A stretch of DNA of 64,000 bases. Source: Melampsora larici-populina 98AG31 (taxonomy: Eukaryota > Basidiomycota > Pucciniomycetes > Pucciniales > Melampsoraceae). A program made the position numbers and the translations under genes. This document shows, piece after piece, positions 12,001-23,101 of the stretch. The stretch covers positions 283,677 to 347,676 of the forward strand of contig NW_006768806.1 in the NCBI RefSeq assembly GCF_000204055.1. The letters run 5' to 3'. The notes under the pieces are model-generated. The model had not been told where the DNA came from and ran no database searches. It was given only the letters and a program-made list of their open reading frames with translations. Within the stretch, counting starts at the first letter, position 1; each line of letters begins with the position of its first letter.

Positions 12001-14924
12001 ATGGCCGCGCGAGATGACCAAGGACGACATCGTTTCAACTCATCTAATGCCTTCGAAACACACGGTCAACCCAGCGGCCAACCCATCAGCCAGTCCACAT
12101 ACATACCTCATCACTCTTCCGGTGCCGCAGAAGGTCCATCTTTTTCGAAATTATTATCAAGATCTATCGCACCTCTTTACAAATCGAAATACTTCCCCTC
12201 AAATCACTCCGAAGTGCCGTTATTCTATTCCACTCGGGAAGGTTACGAAATAGGTCTGAATGAAGACGAAGATATAATTCCCAACGAGAACGACGACCGA
12301 CTTCAGACTCGAAGCCATGCGAAGGGAAGAGGAATCGATGAGCAAGACGATGAATCAGAAACATCTAGATTTCTCTCCAGCCCTCAGGAAACAGTCATTC
12401 AAGGCCAAGTCCACGATGGGCGTCAGCTGCTCGATTCTATATCCCAATCAGATCCTCAAGCTTCCTCTTCCGGAGTGCATACGGATGAAGATTATGCAGA
12501 TGCTGGAGATGACGGTGACAGCCCTTTCTATGTAGAAGACGAGCTTGACAGAGGTCATCTTCAACAGAGCATCAGTCATCCCGTCATGCAGCTTCCAAGG
12601 CATCTTATGGCGTCACATGCTTTGTCGCATCTTATGGCATCCGAGATTGCCTACGGAAATCAACATCTTCAGTCTTCATCTAGTCATTACGCCGCACACT
12701 CAGCCGATAGATCATTACATCAACATGACCAATCATATGCCAATACGAATCATCATCGACAATCACCGCAAGTTCTCAACCCACCAAGTACAAGTGGTTG
12801 GAAGATGTATCAGAGTGTAGATCACATCGGCAATGATCGCTCACCTCGAGGTCAACCACACTTCGAGCAAGCAGTGAATCGTGGAGCAAGTCGGCACCTT
12901 CCTCTACAGACGCCGTCCGATAGTATCAACCTAGAACCTGGACTCACTCATTCCCCAAACAATGACCAATCATCCAATCATGCTATTCGCTCAAACTATC
13001 CGGAAGATCTATCCCGGACGACCTTGGACATTCCCAAACATCCGCTCATCAGACCAAGGCCACCGGAACGACCCGCACCCATTCAATCACACCTTCGAGA
13101 CAATGCTACACATCCTACAGCCGCTTATCCGATTTCACAGAATGCGTTTCTTCCAGATTCATATGCACCTACGCCTTACATCTATCCATCAGAAGCTCGT
13201 GACATCGGTTCGGATGTCTTAGGTCATCCAGCTCTTGGCCCCCAAAGCTATCGCGATTCATTCTGGATGGCACTGTGGCTTGCGTCTCTTCTCTATACAT
13301 TTTTGCAGTCCCTTTGGGTCATTCTCTTCGCCACTAGTGAAAGATCTTCTTCCAGCCCATCTTCACCATCAAGTCATTCGAATCTGATGAAAAGCCTTCC
13401 TGTCTTGGCACTGTTAATCACACTAACATTTGGGTTCTGTATCATATCGTTGAGCTTACTCGTGATGGTCAAGAGATCAATAAAACTCTTGGTGTATGGA
13501 AGTGTAATCGGTGTGCCCTCGGTTTTGAGCATGATTGGCATGTGGACTTGGTCTGAATCACTTTCAGAGACATCTTTGACGGGCATGGGATGGATCAGCT
13601 TCGCGACCTTCATTGCATCATCAATTCTCGTTAAATTGATCTGGGATCAGCGGAAGCGGATTGACCGCACAATCAAGGTGATCGAACTTTCGACGGGAGT
13701 GATCATCGAGCACCCAAGTCTAGTCTTAGTCTGTCTAGCCACTACATTGGCCTGTATCGTCATGAGTTTACCGTTCATCACATTGGTATACAAGCTTGTA
13801 TCGCTAGGGTTTTATGACCATGATCAATGGGTCATTGATTCGGGACCAATCGCCCAAGTGCTTCTCACCGCTTTTATCTGGTCTTGGTCCCTCAATGTGA
13901 TCCGAAATTTGCAAAGGATCGTCATCTCTGGGGTCGTTTCACACTGGTATTTCAATCGACATTCGCCAGCTGGTCCTACTCACAAGGGATATTCGACTAT
14001 CGAGTCAACTTATAACTCTATCAGTCGTGCGATCGGGCCTTCATTGGGTACAGTGTGTCTATCCAGCTTCCTTTTGACTTGTTTCGATAGTACGAGACAG
14101 ATGCTGAAGTGGAGCAATAAACTCACCTCAGCCAGACAATCGAGTCCAATGACTCAAAGTGGCGAAGGACAGGGGTTGATGAACTTCATCTTCTGCTCCA
14201 ACCCAATTGCTCGTTTAGTACTAAATAATGTACTTCTGGTGATAGCACCTATCGTAGGATTTGGTTGTCGGATATTTGAGTTCTTGAGTAGCTATACCAT
14301 CATCTATTCGGGTATCACTGGTTTTAGCTATTGGGAATCGAGTCGGAGAGTCACTGGCTTGATAAGTCGCAATGGCCAAATTGGATTAGCTCATAGTATG
14401 TTTCTCCTCTCACCTTGTAATACATCATTCTTGAAACAGTCAGCTAAATGTTGGAAATTGCCTGCTTGACATACATCATTTGCCTATCAAGATCTAATGG
14501 TCAAATTGATCTTAAATCTGGTGTCCTTAACCATCAGCTTGACACTTGGCTTGATCGGATATACGGTGGTGATTGGTCGGCGACAAGGCGCCAACGATGA
14601 AACACAATATGCATTCGAACCTTTGATTTTCATATTGTGCGGAATTATGCCATTCTGGATCCTTCGTTTTGTGACAGACCTCATTAGTAATTCGGTCGAT
14701 ACACTGTTGAGTCATCTATCATATTTTGCGTTTTGCGTTTTGAGCCATATGCAACCCACTTGATATTATCTAGACTTGGCTTCCCTGAACTGACGGTCAA
14801 ATCATCATCTCATAGGTTCTGTTGTTGGAACATCGATTTGGACATCGGAACAAATCATTCAAATAAAACGGAAGAAGCTGTTGAGTTCCTACACGCTTCT
14901 ATTGATTTGATCATCCTTCGATGA
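12001..14924 (+). CDS. Choline-transporter-like (CTL/SLC44, Pns1-type) protein
   Basis: Polytopic plasma-membrane protein of the CTL/Pns1 family. Fungal members are named for similarity to animal choline transporters, and yeast Pns1 is not required for choline uptake. Three exons, 12001-14395, 14492-14705 and 14816-14924, in phase, about 905 residues. Residues 1 to ~420 are a hydrophilic, His/Ser/Pro-rich, acidic region, probably disordered and cytosolic. From FWMALWLASLLY (about residue 421) about ten hydrophobic segments follow. The family core WSLNVIRNLQRIVISGVVSHWYF-like segment (near residue 630) and VDTLFCCWNID at the exon 2/3 junction match the conserved CTL motifs. The ATG at 12001 has a purine at -3 and G at +4. 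The extreme C-terminus is uncertain: an optional further intron (gttgag at 14879 to ctcag before 14967) would give a different short tail. Confidence 0.85.
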
Positions 14925-16021
14925 CGACTAATGCGAATGCTTCCTAACATGTTCTTTTCAACTCAGTTCACCGGCCGGAATGTCGCGCAACCGACCATCT
15001 AGGGATTGAACCTCATCTTACATTCGGATGAATCGAATCGAACAATTAACTCTCCAACTCAAACCAGTAATACTTTTAGAGCCAATGTATCATCAATCCT
15101 CGCATCTTCAACCGGCTCAACGCCTTATGGCACACATTTTACACGCATTAGTCATTATGACTATCGAAAGCGAGCTATTCCAACGGCTCCAGAAAGTCAA
15201 ACGATTACATGCGCTAATTTCCAACTGTTTTTTATAGTGCATGCAAGGTTTAGCAATCACGCAAACATGAACTACTGCTTGCTCCTCTTCAGATTTCTTG
15301 ACGTTTGTATGTTTTACGCGTTGTACATTTGTAGATCTGATGTAATTCTCCATTTTGTAAAAACCAATTTTATTTGGTTTGGTATTGGTTTCTCTCATGT
15401 GTTCAATGAAAGTGATAGACGTGTATCTTGTACATGGACATCTTGGGATATTCAAGGTTGTACAAATGTGATTTCTTCTTTTTTCTTTATCTAGCTAGTT
15501 TCTTTCTTCTTTTTTTACTTTGGTCAATTGATAGTCAGATCATTTGTCATATGTATCTGGGTGGATTGAACCTGCCCCTGGCTACACCCACTCCTCAGCT
15601 CAGCATTCCAAATGGGAAAACAAGGCTATTATTTGGCTCGGCAATGGCAATCAAACCATTGCATAGGAGTGCATAAAGTCGCTTTGGACAGTTTTCACAC
15701 AGAAAGAGGATGATGTTGATCATCATCATCAGAACAATAAGAGTGGAGACAGTTTGAACAAGAAAGTTCTAATTTATAAATTCTATAGCTTGATCTGAAT
15801 CACAATTAGCTGGGTTTATTGAAACACCATGCAATCATCCGCCTTTCTTTTGTTGACCGCCAAATATACTTTATCAGTGCCTTGACCTAGTATACTTACT
15901 AGCCAAGATCTTCATGTCCAAAGGCAACTTGGAGTTACAGCTGTTTCAATAAAGATTGATGTTTTTTTGAAAATCTCATTGACACGCAAAATGTTTAGTT
16001 TGATGTATCACCCCCAGTTGT
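14925..16021. other. Intergenic, no supported gene
   Basis: ORFs of up to 162 codons exist but are T-rich, overlap one another and show no motifs. The region ends exactly at the right-hand repeat terminus of the retrotransposon that starts at 16022. Confidence 0.4.
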
Positions 16022-16213
16022 CCATCTTTGTGTGTGTGTCACGTTTCAGCTCTCATTGTACTATTCATTGCATTTTATTTCTTTTCTAAACTTGTCTTGC
16101 TGTTCTTTCTTTTCCAAGCAATCACTATGTAGGTTATCACCTTCATCAGGTTCTAACCCGGTGTGTGGGGGGGGGCCGTAGGCCCGGGACTGCCTGTCCG
16201 AGAAAGGGTTTTC
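16022..16213 (-). repeat. Copy A terminal repeat B2
   Basis: Direct repeat of 16692-16886, the 3' terminus of the element on -. Starts after ...cagttgt with CCATCTTTGTGTGTG. Contains a 9-G run followed by CCGTAGGCCCGGGA. Its outer edge (..AAGATGG on -) is the same as the outer edge of copy B at 34056. Confidence 0.9.
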
Positions 16214-16439
16214 GTGGGCGGGGGCGGGTGGGTGGCCCATGAAACCTTGACTTGCTGCTTACTGATTTTCCTGTTTCCTTTGTTTTACTTACTTTGTTCT
16301 CTTGTTAGACTTCTTCTTTTTGATTTACCTTGTATTCCCTTCCTATATTCTGTCGCTTATCTTTTATTGCTCGCTTGATCTTTAACGCCGCCTTTACGTT
16401 CGCATTTGTCCTCTATCTCTCTGTAGGGTGGGAGGGAGG

Positions 16440-16691
16440 GTTTTGAAAGAAATAAACTATATGTTTCTTTGCGGGGTACAGCGTAAATCTTGTAGATTTG
16501 CAATTCGAGTCTGAAGGTCTTGAGTGATGTAGCGTATACAGAACTTTGGGAATAAAATTTTCCCAGTTTGTATCGCTCTCTCTCTCTTGGGCCAGGTATT
16601 GTCCCGGCCCTGGGTTCGGACTCATACACCGCGACACTTGTCTCGATGGAACTCACTAGGTAACGTCGTACCTTTGGCCACCTGTGCCAAT
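16440..16691 (-). repeat. Copy A internal repeat A2
   Basis: 252-bp repeat nearly identical to A1 (22279-22530). It joins B1 directly at 16691/16692 with no spacer, as expected for the A2-B1 junction of split direct repeats. A GC-rich block, CCGGCCCTGG, sits next to a CTCTCTCTCT tract. Confidence 0.9.
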
Positions 16692-16886
16692 CCATCTTTG
16701 TGTGTGTGTCACGTTTCAGCTCTCATTGTACTATTCATTGCATTTTATTTCTTTTCTAAACTTGTCTTGCTGTGGTTTCTTTTCCAAGCAATCACTATGT
16801 AGGTTATCACCTTCATCAGGTTCTAACCCGGTGTGTGGGGGGGGGGGGCCGTAGGCCCGGGACTGCCTGTCCGAGAAAGGGTTTTC
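16692..16886 (-). repeat. Copy A internal repeat B1
   Basis: About 195 bp, direct repeat of B2. Lies immediately downstream of the recombinase 3' region on -. The G run is 13 long here against 9 in B2, the only large difference between the two. Confidence 0.9.
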
Positions 16887-17169
16887 TACCTCCCAATCTC
16901 TGGACAGGTGGCGTCCTGAGCCCGTCGAAAACCCACTTACGGCAACAGTCCAGGCTGTACAACTCTGTATTTGCTCGCGTAAGATCTGCAATTCAAACTC
17001 CACAAACTTTATTTCACCAATTCAACTTCCACATATTTTCATTCTCTTGCCCCCATCCCCTTTTTCCTCTTCTCCTGAACCTCAATCTTATTCATTCACC
17101 TTCTGACCTGCAGGCAAATATATTAATGAGTGTCTCTTTCTTTTTCCCTCTCATTTCTTTTGACAAAAC

Positions 17170-18276
17170 TCACTTATGCTTCTGCCAGTCTTCGAATTCC
17201 AACAATTTCCACAACTCTCTCGTTTCTTTCTTTTCGTCTTGGTTATACTTCCTCAAGTATAGTTGATAGGCTTTTGATTGCCATCTACCAATCGTTGTTA
17301 TTTCTTCTATTGGTCTTTTTTCATTCCATCTTAGGGTCGCTCCTCCTACTCGGAACGAGTGGCCCGACAGGTGAGCGGTTTCCCCATTTCCTTTCCATAC
17401 TCTTTTGAAGATTCCCATCAGTTTTGATTTCGAAATGGTGCCTCTCGTTCCGTCATCCTCTAGGTATGAAAATAAAGGATCATTCGGTCCTGTTTTGTTT
17501 TCTCTAACCATCCTTTCTATCGCTATCGTTGCATCTAGATACGAGTGTTGTCTCTTGAGTTTTATATATTGGATTTGGCCTGGTTGTGCTGTCTTGGCGT
17601 TGAAGATCGCAATCGTCACTTTGTCACCCTCGTTCGAGCAGGACACATCTTTTTGTCTTGCTAACTTTTTCTTTTTATCGTCCGATGCTAGCTCTCCCAA
17701 CCGTGCCATTCCCCAGAATGCCACCAACGCGACTGTTAGGGCTACCTGATCTCTCTTGCTTCCTTTTGACAATTCGCGTAACAATTGTACTAAGTGCCTC
17801 AACATTATCGGCTTCTTTTGATCTTTCTCCGACTCTCGTATCACTGCTTCCGCTACTTTTGATGATTTTAATAATACAGACAGCTTCAAGGTGTCATATT
17901 TTGGGTATTCTTCGTCATGAAATAAATGCCAGCATTTTATTCCGGTGAGGTATTTCTTAAGAGTATCTACTTCGATCGTTGCTGATAGTTGATTTTTCTT
18001 TTCCGACTTCCCGTCTGATTCCAACTTCTTTCCAGCCCATACTATGAATTCATATAATACATTATTTGATAAAGGTAATAAATCTTTCTTCCGATAACCT
18101 TTTTCCACAGCAAACTTCATCAACTTTGACACTCCACTATTATAATTTACTAACGTCGCATCTGCCCAGCCTCCTGACAGCATATGAGTCTGGACCATGT
18201 TCTCTCTCCACTTTGACTCTCCTTTTGCATTTTGTAAAAATAATTTTATCTTGTTTTCGATTTTTGGAGATATCAT
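17170..18276 (-). CDS. Retrotransposon tyrosine recombinase
   Basis: 368-residue DNA integrase of the tyrosine recombinase (phage-integrase-like) superfamily, expected to insert the circular cDNA of the element. The catalytic set is visible: first Arg in FWGMARLGEL (about residue 191), HSFRVGG (His-x-x-Arg, about 305-308), and GRWQSKAYQLYLRKY with the nucleophile Tyr near 335. The N-terminal ~130 residues (helical, basic) would form the core-binding domain. The ORF is open throughout in this copy. Its ATG overlaps the RNase H stop as ATGA, which is conserved in copy B and suggests reinitiation or coupled translation. Confidence 0.9.
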   Translation of the reverse strand: MISPKIENKIKLFLQNAKGESKWRENMVQTHMLSGGWADATLVNYNSGVSKLMKFAVEKGYRKKDLLPLSNNVLYEFIVWAGKKLESDGKSEKKNQLSATIEVDTLKKYLTGIKCWHLFHDEEYPKYDTLKLSVLLKSSKVAEAVIRESEKDQKKPIMLRHLVQLLRELSKGSKRDQVALTVALVAFWGMARLGELASDDKKKKLARQKDVSCSNEGDKVTIAIFNAKTAQPGQIQYIKLKRQHSYLDATIAIERMVRENKTGPNDPLFSYLEDDGTRGTISKSKLMGIFKRVWKGNGETAHLSGHSFRVGGATLRWNEKRPIEEITTIGRWQSKAYQLYLRKYNQDEKKETRELWKLLEFEDWQKHK

Positions 18277-18964
18277 GCTTCCTCCAGTAACTGCCTCAGA
18301 TCTTCCGGTAAAACTATGTTCAATCTCGGTCCGGATTGGTTCAATTTGTCGAGGCCTCTCGATAATCCGTCTGCGTCGTTATCTCCTGATTCTACTCTCT
18401 CTTCAGTAATGTCGCACTGTAATCTGAGAAGTAAGTCCTGAATTTTCTTCCACTCCTTGTTTACCTGTTCACTTTTTGATCTTCGCTTGTGAATTGTTGA
18501 CTCAGTGGTTGTATTGTCTGTTTTCACCCAGAAATTTCTTCCCCTTACATCCATCGATATCTCTAACATCAACAACCCCAGCCTTATAGCCGCCGTTTCG
18601 GCCCAAGCTATGTCTTGTCTTGTTTCATCTTCTTTCAGACCGATCGTGGTCCAATCTTCTCTCAACTTATAACGCACCCAACCAAACTTTACAATAACTC
18701 CGATTCCTACTCCGCTCGCATCTCCTACCCAGCCAACCCTTTCGGGCTCAACTTCTGGCACGATCCTCCTAGGTTCGAATTTCTGCAATGCATCTCTCCA
18801 ACTTTCTAAGTCTAATCTCGCCGTTCGTGATAAGAACCTTTTAGCGTTCGTCTTCTGCCACGGATTTAACCACGCATATAGTCCCCTCATGTATGGTTTC
18901 ATGTTTGGAACTATATACATCAAGTGAGCTATTTTCCCTATTATCGAGTCTGCCTCTTTCATCT
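18273..18964 (-). CDS. Retrotransposon RNase H domain
   Basis: RNase H-fold domain that removes RNA from the RNA/DNA hybrid in reverse transcription. Acidic residues appear in the expected order: GDASGVGIG, AWAETAAIRLG, VKTDNTTTEST and DNDADGLSRG. The last motif (N/D-x-ADGLSRG) is characteristic of retroelement RNase H. It lies in a different frame from the preceding RT. The protein-level join (..NRML | KEADSIIGKI..) shows that RT and RH were one polyprotein, broken here by about 4 extra bases near 18967. Confidence 0.85.
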
Positions 18965-20121
18965 AGCATCCTATTTATTGAATCCAATCTCTCCGCCAGT
19001 TTTTCGTCGGGCAACCTAACCGTCTTATCGACTCCATTAAGAATGAAACCTAAAGATTTTTGTTCATCGGCGAATTCCCTCAATTTCTCGAAGTTAGTCT
19101 TTACACCCATCCTTGTACTCAGATTCACTACATCTTCTATCCGTAAGTCATCTTTTTCTAACTTCACCACCATGTTGTCATCTACCCATCTGAATATTTG
19201 ATCTATTTTCAGATACTTCAGCACTATTAACCTCCACGCATCGGCTACCTTTCCGAAGGTCCCGCACCCGGCAACTCCTCCAAAAGGCACCGCTATGTCC
19301 ATCCAGATCATGTTGTAGAAGTCCTTAATTGCCAGATACCTCCACTCATCTTCTTTCGTTCCAGCCTGCCAACACGCCTTCTCCCAGTCATAAATGGCCA
19401 ACTGTATAATCTCATCAAAGTGTTTCCTGAAGTATCTCTTCACCGCGTAAAAATCATCCCAAGTTGTGTCGAAATTATGTTTATCTACCAGGGAATTTAC
19501 GGATGGAATCTTTTCGTCTCCTACTGGCCAAGATAAGTCGTTGATCATTCACAACGAACCATCGTTGTTTACAACACTCCCCATTGGGTTTGTTCGAAAG
19601 AAACCCCATTTCTTATACATCTCCTCGTGAGTGAATGGTCCGAAAACTCTCCCTAATTTTTTCTCTTTGTATAGATTTCTCATGATTTTTTCTTTTACCG
19701 CTAGTGCTGAGCTATGATTGTCCGGAGTCCACCACCTTTTGCTTCCTAGGTAATGTTCCGGGATGCCTTGTGTGAACCCTTCCACTAGGCCTTTTATTAC
19801 CTCATCGACTTCTTTCTCTACACCGCATTCCTTCGCTAGTTTCCTCCATTCACCTATGTTCATGTCGCTCTTGGGGTCTTCCGGCCATTTCCCGTTTCGT
19901 CGTGCCGTCTTTACTTTCGGCTCTTCATGCTGCGCTTGTTTATCGTCGACTTGTCCTCTCACTTCAGGGTCTTCGACTTGTCCTCTCACTTCAGGGTCTC
20001 TATCTTCTTCGTTATCTCTCTCTCCTCTTTCAGGTACTACCCTGTTTCTAAAACGTGCGGCAACAGGAAAATATCTCAGTCTCACGGTTCTCACATCTCA
20101 CGGGGTTACTCTCTTAGGCAT
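18965..20121 (-). pseudogene. Retrotransposon reverse transcriptase with two TGA stops
   Basis: RT of the YR element. Start at ATG 20121 (MPKRVTP), followed by a TGA at 20100-20098 and a second TGA at 19551-19549, where copy B has CGA (Arg). Visible RT motifs: GVFGPF.. and TNPMGSVVNNDGS (fingers), IYDWEKACWQ (motif A, D), FGGVAGCGTFGKVAD (motif B) and RWVDDNMVVKLE (motif C, the YxDD box as WVDD). The N-terminal ~60 residues are charged and include a duplicated DPEVRGQV unit. Because of the stops and the 3' frame break this copy would not make a full polyprotein without readthrough. Confidence 0.85.
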
Positions 20122-20190
20122 GGTATCTTTCATTACTTGTTTGCAAGGTACGCCAGAGGGTAGAAGGACATAAAACAATTTCTCATCTAC

Positions 20191-22265
20191 TTACGGCTGG
20201 CCTGTAGCTCCATTTCCGTTAGTTCCCGCTTGGCGTACCGCCTTCACTGCTTCAAATGCACCCGGTCCGAATTTCGGCACTACCACACCATTTACCACGG
20301 TTGTTGGTGGTGCAGCTGTGGGTCTCTGTCCTCCTCCTCTTCCGTTTCCTCCCCTGCTGACTCCTCTTCCTCTTCTTCCCCTTCCTCTTCCATTTCCACC
20401 TTGTCCACTACTACTTCCTTGATCTTGATACTCATTAAACATATGCTGATTGGTCGTATTCAATCCATGATTCACTCCTTCATTATACGTTCCTTGTGCT
20501 TGATGGTGGTATTGCTGGTTCCTCCCGTTTGGAGCTAGGTGAGACAACATCCGACCTCCTGTTACTGCAGTTATTTGTTTGTCGCTATTCGATAACATGT
20601 CCCAGCCTACTTGGTATCGTCCAGTCCAAGGATTCGTATGCTCTAGGGCTCCTCCTATGATATAGGGGTTGTCGAAATACCGGTGGTCTCCGTTAGCTTT
20701 TGAGTCTGTTATTGCTTGCTCTGCCAATTCATCATCTCTAGTTCCGACGTCAGATAAAGTTCCATCCGGTAATAAATGACTGAATACATTTGTACGGTGA
20801 GTGATGTCATATCTCAGAGCCGGCGCCCAAGCATCGTGATATTTCGTTTTCAGAGCTAACACTATCTTCCTGTGCTCTTCTAAACGTAAAGCTATATCTT
20901 CTCTATGGTACTTTGTCCTCCAATATTGTAGATAAAGGTTGAACGAAGTTGACCACATGAGGAAACTTTGGCGCCACTCGCTCGGGACTCGTAAACCCGC
21001 ATATGATACCACATCTGAACATGAAGAGGATTGTTTCCGTCTATTTGCCATATGTGTCTTATCGGCCAATAACCATGCAGGTACAAAGATTGTTAGAGGA
21101 ACACAACCGAAGCAAGCCGTCATTCTTCCATCCCAATAAGATGATATGTCTATCAAGCGGTGAGTTAGCGTCGTTCCATGATTCATCATCTTCCCTACTT
21201 TTGCTGGTTTCTCGGAAGGTTGACTTTTTCCTTTTCTTTTTGACGAACTTAGCTCTGTTTCTTCCTCTTCACTTGAGACCTCTAGCATCTCTATCATCTT
21301 CGGTTTTGATTTAACCTTCTCGCACCATTTATGATACGCTGTCTCTAGCATCTGGAACTTCCCAACTTTCCCTTTCGCATACAGCTTTAGCAGTTTGTTC
21401 TTGTATCGTTCATGTTCTCTTTCTACATGTGCGTCTTCTTTTACGAAATCTGCTTCATCTCCTGACACACAAACAAAAGGACCCGATACACGACGCAACA
21501 AAATCACACGTTAGTGTTTCATTCCACTTAATTCTCATTGCCAAATTCTGATATATTTCTTATACGTTCTTCCTAACACCTGGTCCACCCGTGTGGTTCC
21601 AGTATTCAAGCTTAGACTCATAGTCTTAAACGTCTGACCCACCTGTGTGGCAACAGAACCATTCGTATGTATAACACGTCTTACTGTTCCACCCGTGTGG
21701 CTACAGAATCATCTCTTTTTTCTTATCACTTCTAACTGATCCACCCGTGTGGCTTCAATTCTTTTCTAGGACTTTTATTTTACGAATATTTGTCTCCTTT
21801 GGATGGCTTGGTATATAACGATGACATATAGAGAAATTTTTGTGACTTGGAATGTTTGGATGAGAGCTTACCTAGTGAGATGGTATCCTCTTCCCCTTCA
21901 TCCTCACTCCTTCCTTCTTTACTCATCACCTCGTTCTCTTCCTCTTCTGTCAAATCACTCCCAGGGATCTTCCGTTCTTTCTCCTTCTCGTCTTCTTCTT
22001 GGTTCTCTTCCTCTTCATCTACATTTTCTTCTTCTGATGTTTGATCTTTTGGAGTTCTTATTTTACCTTTTGCCGTACTTCTTGTTTGTCTACCTGTTGA
22101 TGCTCCACCTCTACCTCGTCTTCCCCCTCTAGCTCTTCCTTTCGTTGCTTTTCCTCTTCCTCTACTTGCCGCTTCTTTTTGATCTTTTTGTTTTTCATGT
22201 TCTGATAAAATTTGTTCTACGTCTTTGCTGAACATTTCTGAACCTGTTGCATCTTGTGTTGCCAT
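20191..22265 (-). CDS. Retrotransposon gag-like ORF1, spliced
   Basis: Two exons, 22265-21872 and 21461-20191, joined by a 410-nt intron (ctag|gtaagc .. tgtcag|ga), about 554 residues and open throughout. N-terminus MATQDATGSEMF, then a basic Arg/Gly/Lys-rich block and a strongly acidic Glu/Asp block. Exon 2 has a conserved globular part (LTHRLIDISSYWDGRMTACF, VFSHLLPDGTLS, YFDNPYIIGGALEH) and ends in an Arg-Gly (RGRGRRGRG) tail, a typical nucleic-acid-binding gag terminus. Copy B has the same two-exon layout, which supports the intron. Role inferred from position. Confidence 0.8.
21585..21752 (-). repeat. Four CCACCCGTGTGG motifs inside the ORF1 intron
   Basis: Near-palindromic 12-mers at 21585-21596, 21639-21650, 21689-21700 and 21741-21752, spaced about 50-54 bp, three reading CCACCCGTGTGG and one CCACCTGTGTGG. 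Short flanks (gt/tg before, cttcag/caacag after) are also shared. The same motif recurs in the corresponding intron of copy B. Confidence 0.75.
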
Positions 22266-22278
22266 TTTGTTTTCTTGT

Positions 22279-22530
22279 GTTTTGAAAGAAATAAACTATA
22301 TGTTTCTTTGCGGGGTACAGCGTAAATCTTGTAGATTTGCAATTCGAGTCTGAAGGTGTTGAGTGATGTAGCGTATACAGAACTTTGGGAATAAAATTTT
22401 CCCAGTTTGTATCGCTCTCTCTCTCTTGGGCCGGGTATTGTCCCGGCCCTGGGTTCGGACTCATACACCGCGACACTTGTCTCGATGGAACTCACTAGGT
22501 AACGTCGTACCTTTGGCCACCTGTGCCAAT
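22279..22530 (-). repeat. Copy A 5' terminal repeat A1
   Basis: 252-bp repeat matching A2. The gag ATG (22265) lies just inside it, so A1 probably carries the promoter and RNA start. The outer edge ends ..GTGCCAAT at 22530, followed by unrelated flank. Confidence 0.9.
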
Positions 22531-23101
22531 ATTTTACAAGGTCCACTGCAGCAGTTTTTTGTGTCTTGGCTCCCTATACCATTGATATCCCCCACACTCC
22601 GGGCACCAAATATTATGTATGCTCTTGTAGGATTCTTCTGGAGAGGTAGTACATATATTCTCAAAATAGATTTGGAAAACTTACATCATCTTTCAGAAGA
22701 TAGATAATGATCAAGGTATTAAATGGAATGCTTCAACAGTTGCAAATGTCCTCCTCCAAACAAGAATTGTCTGATGGTAGGAATGGTTTACAAGAAAAAT
22801 TAGTAATACCCTAGAAAGCTTTTCTGAGACACACCCTAACAAAGGTGTCAAGATCTTCAAACAACAAAATTAGATCCAAACAGCATCATCTCCTTACTGA
22901 GCCTCCATTGAAAAAAAAACACTGCATTCAGATACGACAAGAGAATCTATAATAACTATAAACCTGGAAGAATGGAATGTTGATACAAATTAATTACATA
23001 GATTCATTGAGGTTCCACATCCATCAAATTCATCAAATTCATGCCACTAGTGCCTGAGATCATTATATCTTGTGAAACCATTGTAAAATCAACATGCAAT
23101 T
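22531..23101. other. Intergenic, no supported gene
   Basis: Flank between the retroelement 5' end and the stop codon of the second P450. Only short ORFs are seen. The part next to 23101 is presumably the P450 3' UTR. Confidence 0.4.

Larger units (their letters stand above)
16022..22530 (-). mobile_element. Tyrosine-recombinase retrotransposon, copy A (Ngaro/PAT-type)
   Basis: Complete 6.5-kb element read on -: A1 (22530-22279), gag-like ORF, RT, RNase H, tyrosine recombinase, then B1 (16886-16692), A2 (16691-16440), spacer C (16439-16214) and B2 (16213-16022). A1 and A2 are both 252 bp and almost identical; B1 and B2 match over about 195 bp and differ mainly in a poly-G run. This split-direct-repeat order is known for PAT/Ngaro/Kangaroo YR retrotransposons, which integrate by recombination through a circular intermediate. 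There is no integrase, no LTR and no visible target duplication. The ORFs carry only two in-frame TGA stops and one frame break, so it is a young but probably non-autonomous copy. Confidence 0.9.

Noticed and set aside
11655..12253. Overlapping + strand ORFs ahead of the CTL gene
   Set aside because: Out of frame with the long CTL reading frame and without motifs; likely leader sequence.
16022..22530. LTR retrotransposon
   Set aside because: Repeats are split as A1..B1-A2-B2, there is no DDE integrase or protease, and a tyrosine recombinase is present.
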